Assembly (NCBI RefSeq): GCF_023721715.1
Contig: NZ_JAMDLG010000001.1
Span: 1,429,889 to 1,493,888 of the forward strand
Direction of reading: 5' to 3'
From: Parasegetibacter sp. NRK P23
GTDB lineage: Bacteria > Bacteroidota > Bacteroidia > Chitinophagales > Chitinophagaceae
DNA length: 64,000 nucleotides
Shown here: positions 60,153 through 64,000 of the stretch, piece after piece
Numbering within the stretch: the stretch's first letter is position 1
Layout: each line of letters starts with the position of its first letter
The notes under the pieces: model-generated
The model's database searches: none
What the model saw: only the letters and a program-made list of their open reading frames with translations
Told to the model about the DNA's origin: nothing
Program-made: the position numbers and the translations under genes

Positions 60153-61187
60153 ATGAAAATATTATATGCGGTGCAGGCTACCGGGAACGGACACATCAGC
60201 AGGGCCATGGAACTGCTGCCTTACCTGGAAAATTACGGGAAAGTGGACCTTTTCCTAAGCGGTGACAACTGCTCCCTGGAACTGAATGCACCCATCGCTT
60301 ACCGCAGCAAGGGGCTGAGCCTGTATTACAACAATGGCGGCGGTCTTGATTACCTCAAAATGCTCCGCCAAACCAGTTTTACCCGCTGTTTCCGGGAGGC
60401 CCGCGACCTGCCCGTGGAAAAATACGATATGGTGATCAACGATTTCGAAGCCATCACCGCCCTGGCCTGTGCCCTCAAAAAAGCACCTTCCGTTCAATTC
60501 GGCCACCAGGCCAGCTTTCAGTCGGTTAATACCCCTCGGCCACAAAAGAAAGATGTTTTCGGAGAATGGATACTGAAAAACTATGCCCGCGCCAGTCATT
60601 ATATCGGTCTGCATTTTGACCGTTACGATGAACAGATTTTCACCCCGGTCATCAAAAGAGAAATACGGGATACCGAACCGGAAAATCACGGACATATCAC
60701 CGTTTATCTCTCCGCCTTCCCTTCGGCATCATTGGTTCCGCTCCTGAACCTGGTACCTGAAGCGCATTTTCATCTCTTCTCCAAAGATGTAAGGCAAACC
60801 ACCCGGAAACAGAATGTGACCCTGTTCCCCGTTCAGAAAGAAGGTTTCGACAAGAGCCTCGCTACCTGTAACGGCGTAATTACCGGAGCAGGGTTTGAAA
60901 CGCCGGCGGAAGCCCTTTTCCTCGGCAAGAAATTGCTTACCGTTCCCATCCGCGGTCAGTATGAACAATATTGCAATGGCGCGGCGCTCGAAAAAATTGG
61001 CATTCCCGTTGTTATGAAATTAGATGAAAAGTTCCCGGGTATCATTCAACAATGGCTTCAAACCAAACAAACTGCAAGCGTAGACTATTCGATGCGCACG
61101 GCTTCCGTGGTGGAACAGGTGTTCCATACCTATCCTTTTGGTGCCGTTCCTTTGGCGGATTGGGCACCGGAATTGAATTTCAATTAG
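60153..61187 (+). CDS. Glycosyltransferase, GT28/MurG-like fold
   Basis: A 344 aa GT-B protein starting MKILYAVQATGNGHISRAME (the G-N-G-H-x-x-R motif of MurG/MGDG-synthase-like enzymes). NDFEAITALACALKKAPSVQ belongs to the acceptor domain and GVITGAGFETPAEALFLGKK plus VPIRGQYEQYCNGAALEKIG to the nucleotide-sugar domain. I expect transfer of a sugar to a lipid or other envelope acceptor. Tightly coupled to the phosphoesterase upstream; the two bPH2 genes follow after 18 bp. Confidence 0.9.
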   Translation: MKILYAVQATGNGHISRAMELLPYLENYGKVDLFLSGDNCSLELNAPIAYRSKGLSLYYNNGGGLDYLKMLRQTSFTRCFREARDLPVEKYDMVINDFEAITALACALKKAPSVQFGHQASFQSVNTPRPQKKDVFGEWILKNYARASHYIGLHFDRYDEQIFTPVIKREIRDTEPENHGHITVYLSAFPSASLVPLLNLVPEAHFHLFSKDVRQTTRKQNVTLFPVQKEGFDKSLATCNGVITGAGFETPAEALFLGKKLLTVPIRGQYEQYCNGAALEKIGIPVVMKLDEKFPGIIQQWLQTKQTASVDYSMRTASVVEQVFHTYPFGAVPLADWAPELNFN

Positions 61188-61205
61188 GATCACTATATTA
61201 GTACC

Positions 61206-61733
61206 ATGGAATTCAGTAATGCTTCCGTGGACCCGTCGCAGTTGCCCGATGCTTCAGGCGTACCGTTCACCCCTCTTGAAAAACCTTATGCCCGCTCCCT
61301 TTCCTGGCAGTGGCTGCTTTCAGCTTTGTTGTTTATCGCCGTGGCCGCTGGCTTATACATCGGTGTCAAAAAAATCCGTTCCGATCTTTACCTGATCATT
61401 TCTTTTTCTATTATATCGTTGGCGCATTTTATTGGCTGGTACCTTGCCATGCTTTCGTTCAGGAGAAAGGCTTACGCGTTGCGGGAAAGAGATATTCTAT
61501 ACCGCTCAGGCTGGCTGGTGCAAAGTGTTTCCGTTTGTCCTTTCAGCCGCGTACAACACTGCTCCGTTTCTTCCGGCCTCATAGACAGGAAATTCGGACT
61601 GGCCACTTTACGTGTGTACACGGCCGGTAGCGATGGTGACATCGCGATACCCGGCTTAAAAGAAGCCGATGCCTTTTCGATGAAAGCGTACATCACCGGA
61701 AAAATCAATGCCGATGAGCCCGCAAACGTATGA
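61206..61733 (+). CDS. bPH2-domain membrane protein (YdbS-like)
   Basis: A 175 aa protein with two membrane segments (about residues 37-55 and 61-81) and one bacterial PH domain of the bPH2/DUF304 type (ERDILYRSGWLVQSVSVCPF, SRVQHCSVSSGLIDRKFGL, ATLRVYTAGSDGDIAIPGL). YdbS/YdbT pairs are widespread; in Bacillus they take part in resistance to antimicrobial peptides. Its end overlaps the next gene by 26 bp, showing translational coupling. Confidence 0.9.
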   Translation: MEFSNASVDPSQLPDASGVPFTPLEKPYARSLSWQWLLSALLFIAVAAGLYIGVKKIRSDLYLIISFSIISLAHFIGWYLAMLSFRRKAYALRERDILYRSGWLVQSVSVCPFSRVQHCSVSSGLIDRKFGLATLRVYTAGSDGDIAIPGLKEADAFSMKAYITGKINADEPANV

Positions 61734-63207
61734 CTGGTCGAAGCCCCAGCGGCAGTCGCCCGCAGGATTGGGGTTGATGTTCTTTAAGGTGCTGAAAGGC
61801 TTCTTTAATGTTTTCCTGCCACTTATCGTGGTCTATTTCTTTAAAAAAGGAAGAGCCTCCGATGCCTATGAATGGGCCTTTGCGGGTCTGGGTGTTTTTG
61901 TACTGATAAGGGCCATCCTGGAATTTCTTTTTTACCGGTTCCATATCGCTGATGGTGAACTGGTGATCAAAAGCGGTATACTTCGGAAGCAAACCGTATC
62001 TCTTCCACTGGAAAAAATCCAGGGGGTGCAGTTGGAACAGAATATCTACCACAAAGCGCTGGGTATTACCAGAATGGGGTTTGACAGTGCCGGAACTGAA
62101 AAAACAGAGGTAAAAATTGACGCGATCGGGCTGGAAAAAGCTGCCGCTTTAAAAGCATTTATACTGGAACGGGCCGCCACGGAGGAAGAACAAACAGCTT
62201 CCGGAAACATTGCGGCCCCCTACGAATATGATGAGAAAAAGATCATCCAACTCGGGTTTGCCGATTTGCTGAAACTCAGTTTCTCGGCCAATCACATAGA
62301 GGCGTTCTTTATCCTCCTGGGCTTTCTTTTTTCGCTGTTGCAGCAGGCGCGTGATGTGGTGGAGGACCAGATTGAAGCGTTGGCAACGGAGGCTTCCGGT
62401 TACCTGGTGGCAGGCTCAGTTTCCCTGTTCGTATTCCTTTTCCTGCTCACGCTTATTGTGTCCATCGTTTTTTCCGTGCTGCGCACTTTTCTCACCTACT
62501 TCAATTTTTTCATCAGTTCACGGGAGAAAGGGTTCCGGATTTATGGCGGACTAATACAGGTAAGGGAAAAACTGGTGCCTTACCGTAAAATCCAGTACAT
62601 CTCCTGGAAAGCGAACTTCGTGCGCCGAAAGATCGGTATCTGGATGCTCCAGTTTCATTCCATTGGCAGTGATGCCGTGAAAGAAAACCAGCAGGTGAAA
62701 ACACCCGTAACGCAAGATTCTTTTCTTCCCGCGCTCCTCGAAAAATACCATCCTGAACTGGATCAGAACACGGTGAACGGGAATGGAATATCACGGTTGT
62801 ACGCCATCAGAAGAACCCTTTTTACCGGGCTGCTTCCCGCCATTGTATTGTGTGGCGCATCTGTTTACTGGTGGGGTTTACATGCGATCTGGTGGTTGCT
62901 GTTGGTTCCGGTGGTCTATGCGCATACCCGTGTTTTCACCAGCAGATTCCGTTTTTTCCTCGAAGCAGAAGCCATTCAACTCCGCAAAGGGGTATGGGGT
63001 ACACACAATGCCTTGTTGAGATGGGATAAAATACAGAAAGTATCGCTCCGGGAAAGCATGTACCAGCAGAAAAAGCACCTTGCCACCCTGGTACTGCATA
63101 CCGCAGGAGGCGTGGTAACGCTACCCTATATTAAAAAGCAGGAAGCGGTTCAACTCATGAACTACGCTTTATTTAAAGGTGAAATTTCGGGGAGCGACTG
63201 GATGTAG
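61708..63207 (+). CDS. bPH2-domain membrane protein (YdbT-like)
   Basis: A 499 aa protein with three bPH2 domains between membrane pairs: LVIKSGILRKQTVSLPLEKI (about 90-150), FRIYGGLIQVREKLVPYRKI (about 275-330) and IQLRKGVWGTHNALLRWDKI (about 420-480). Each repeats the pattern G-x(6-9)-P/L-x-x-K-I-Q. Six or so membrane helices separate them. This is the usual partner of the smaller bPH2 protein. The exact function is unknown; an envelope or membrane-lipid role fits the preceding glycosyltransferase. Confidence 0.9.
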   Translation: MPMSPQTYDWSKPQRQSPAGLGLMFFKVLKGFFNVFLPLIVVYFFKKGRASDAYEWAFAGLGVFVLIRAILEFLFYRFHIADGELVIKSGILRKQTVSLPLEKIQGVQLEQNIYHKALGITRMGFDSAGTEKTEVKIDAIGLEKAAALKAFILERAATEEEQTASGNIAAPYEYDEKKIIQLGFADLLKLSFSANHIEAFFILLGFLFSLLQQARDVVEDQIEALATEASGYLVAGSVSLFVFLFLLTLIVSIVFSVLRTFLTYFNFFISSREKGFRIYGGLIQVREKLVPYRKIQYISWKANFVRRKIGIWMLQFHSIGSDAVKENQQVKTPVTQDSFLPALLEKYHPELDQNTVNGNGISRLYAIRRTLFTGLLPAIVLCGASVYWWGLHAIWWLLLVPVVYAHTRVFTSRFRFFLEAEAIQLRKGVWGTHNALLRWDKIQKVSLRESMYQQKKHLATLVLHTAGGVVTLPYIKKQEAVQLMNYALFKGEISGSDWM

Positions 63208-63573
63208 TCAGAAGATGTAATCCTTTACTTCCTTTACAAAATTCTGTTCATCGGTGTACACGATGCGCGGCACGTGGGTATCCGCCTCTTTTCTTTTTAC
63301 ATAAGCGAAGGAAAGCACATGAATGTGGTCGCCCGCGTTGAAGTGTTTGGAAGCGGCACCGTTCACGGTAACCAGCCCCCTATCTTTGGAAGGTACCACA
63401 TAAGTGAGTATGCGGCTTCCATTTGTTTTATTGTTCACATGCACCAACTCAAACTTTTTCAATCCGGCCGCGTCAATAATTTCCTGGGGCAGCCCAATGC
63501 TGCCGGGGTAACTTTCCACGCTTTCGGTAACGATCAGTTCCTGTACTTTAACCCTGAGCAATTCTAATAACAT
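63208..63573 (-). CDS. panD: Aspartate 1-decarboxylase proenzyme
   Basis: A 121 aa PanD, making beta-alanine for pantothenate and CoA. The self-cleavage site is SYPGSIG (G24-S25; Ser25 becomes pyruvoyl). K9, Y22, R54, T57 and Y58 are in the same positions as in E. coli PanD, and VNGAASKHFNAGDHIHVLSF aligns with the NGAAA region. The YPGS in place of the commoner YEGS/YVGS is a minor change. Its stop directly abuts that of the convergent bPH2 gene (63207/63208). Confidence 0.93.
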   Translation of the reverse strand: MLLELLRVKVQELIVTESVESYPGSIGLPQEIIDAAGLKKFELVHVNNKTNGSRILTYVVPSKDRGLVTVNGAASKHFNAGDHIHVLSFAYVKRKEADTHVPRIVYTDEQNFVKEVKDYIF

Positions 63574-63661
63574 CGAAGGATCATTTTATTTTAGCAATAC
63601 AGGTGAACAGTGCAATGATTGTACCCAAGATACACAATTTACACTTCAATGAATGTGAATA

Positions 63662-64000
63662 TCAGGTATTTAATGAGAGCAGCACCTGCCAGGCCGATGC
63701 TTCGTTGCGTTGTTCCAGGAGTTCATGGGCGTAACGGTGCAGTTCTCTTTCCATCTCATCGGGACTTACACTATAGTATTGAAAAATCTGTTTCAGCCGA
63801 TCGTCGGTGAAAGCGGGATCCACGTTGGGGATCACATTGACGTTAGCCAGCATGCCCAGGTCGTTGCCGGTCAGTATTTTACTGTTCCGGATTGCGTCTG
63901 GCAGGGCATCGATCCCGATGCCCAGTTGGGTGTTGGGCTTGGGTACCTTAAATAGACTTTCCGGCGTAACCCGGCAATACCAGTCTCCGCCGAGTCTTGC
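63662..64000 (-). CDS. C-terminal part of a flavin-reductase-like protein (5' end outside window)
   Basis: The minus frame is open from base 64000 to TGA at 63662, 112 codons. It reads LGGDWYCRVTPESLFKVPKP, NTQLGIGIDALPDAIRNSKI and LTGNDLGMLANVNVIPNVDP, which resembles the C-terminal part of Bacteroidota flavin reductase (FMN-binding split-barrel) proteins. A 45-residue helical tail (QIFQYYSVSPDEMERELHRY, AHELLEQRNEA) follows, which I do not recognise from that family. The start lies beyond the window. Assignment is tentative. Confidence 0.6.
   Translation of the reverse strand, partial: ARLGGDWYCRVTPESLFKVPKPNTQLGIGIDALPDAIRNSKILTGNDLGMLANVNVIPNVDPAFTDDRLKQIFQYYSVSPDEMERELHRYAHELLEQRNEASAWQVLLSLNT

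Overview
The window looks like a chromosomal segment of a Bacteroidota bacterium, most likely family Chitinophagaceae. Evidence is the many SPII lipoproteins with Cys followed by Lys/Asn/Ser, HmuY lipoproteins, LytTR/LytS-type signalling, tandem PepSY-like and DUF2911 proteins, a GH95 fucosidase, promoters of the TTG ... TAnnTTTG type and the general lack of strong Shine-Dalgarno sites. No rRNA, tRNA, CRISPR array, transposase or phage gene was seen. The family assignment is inference.

Layout. 1-9.3 kb: two very large, leaderless minus-strand proteins of unknown function, the first running off the left edge. 9.3-10.3 kb: gene-free DNA holding interleaved inverted repeats. 10.3-12.8 kb: an exported GH95 alpha-L-fucosidase. 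12.8-21.5 kb: a heme-acquisition region with a HmuY lipoprotein and its TonB receptor (translationally coupled), a divergent AraC regulator, a 43-residue membrane protein, an IsdG-type heme monooxygenase, a second HmuY and three further lipoproteins. 21.6-25.1 kb: an SRPBCC protein, a divergent diacylglycerol-kinase-like / APP1-phosphatase-like pair, a DinB protein and a lipoprotein. 25.1-34.4 kb: SWIM/SNF2 helicase, an RRM protein with a repeat-bearing 5' leader, a secreted unknown protein, an SDR, a Cys/Met-metabolism PLP enzyme and two tandem PepSY-like proteins. 34.5-40.7 kb: a tight minus-strand array CPBP protease - cdsA - psd - acpH-like - DUF2911 - DUF2911 - asnB. 40.9-45.6 kb: dusB, a luciferase-like oxidoreductase, a small helical periplasmic protein, a secreted PHB-depolymerase-like esterase and an Omp85-type barrel.

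45.7-51.1 kb is the most interesting region. It holds a complete class I lanthipeptide dehydratase (LanB, 1001 aa) without LanC, protease or transporter. Convergent to it lie a LytTR response regulator and a LytS/YehU-type histidine kinase. Upstream of the kinase, in DNA that would normally be called empty, a 55-codon gene (50926-51093, minus) encodes a peptide with a basic leader and a Thr-rich, cysteine-free C-terminus. I propose that this peptide is the LanB substrate, and that the product is a dehydrobutyrine-rich peptide without lanthionine rings, controlled by the adjacent two-component system.

51.3-64 kb: Na+/alanine symporter, dienelactone-hydrolase-like lipoprotein, DPP-IV-like peptidase, SDR, lysS, a four-gene envelope operon (LpxH-like phosphoesterase, glycosyltransferase, two bPH2 proteins), panD and a partial flavin-reductase-like gene.

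Three copies of an almost perfect 40-54 bp palindrome built on GGTACCCGGTGGCACCGCTA, plus GC-rich dyads ending in TTCACGC/GCGTGAA, lie between genes across the window. Several sit between convergent genes, where they could terminate transcription from both sides.
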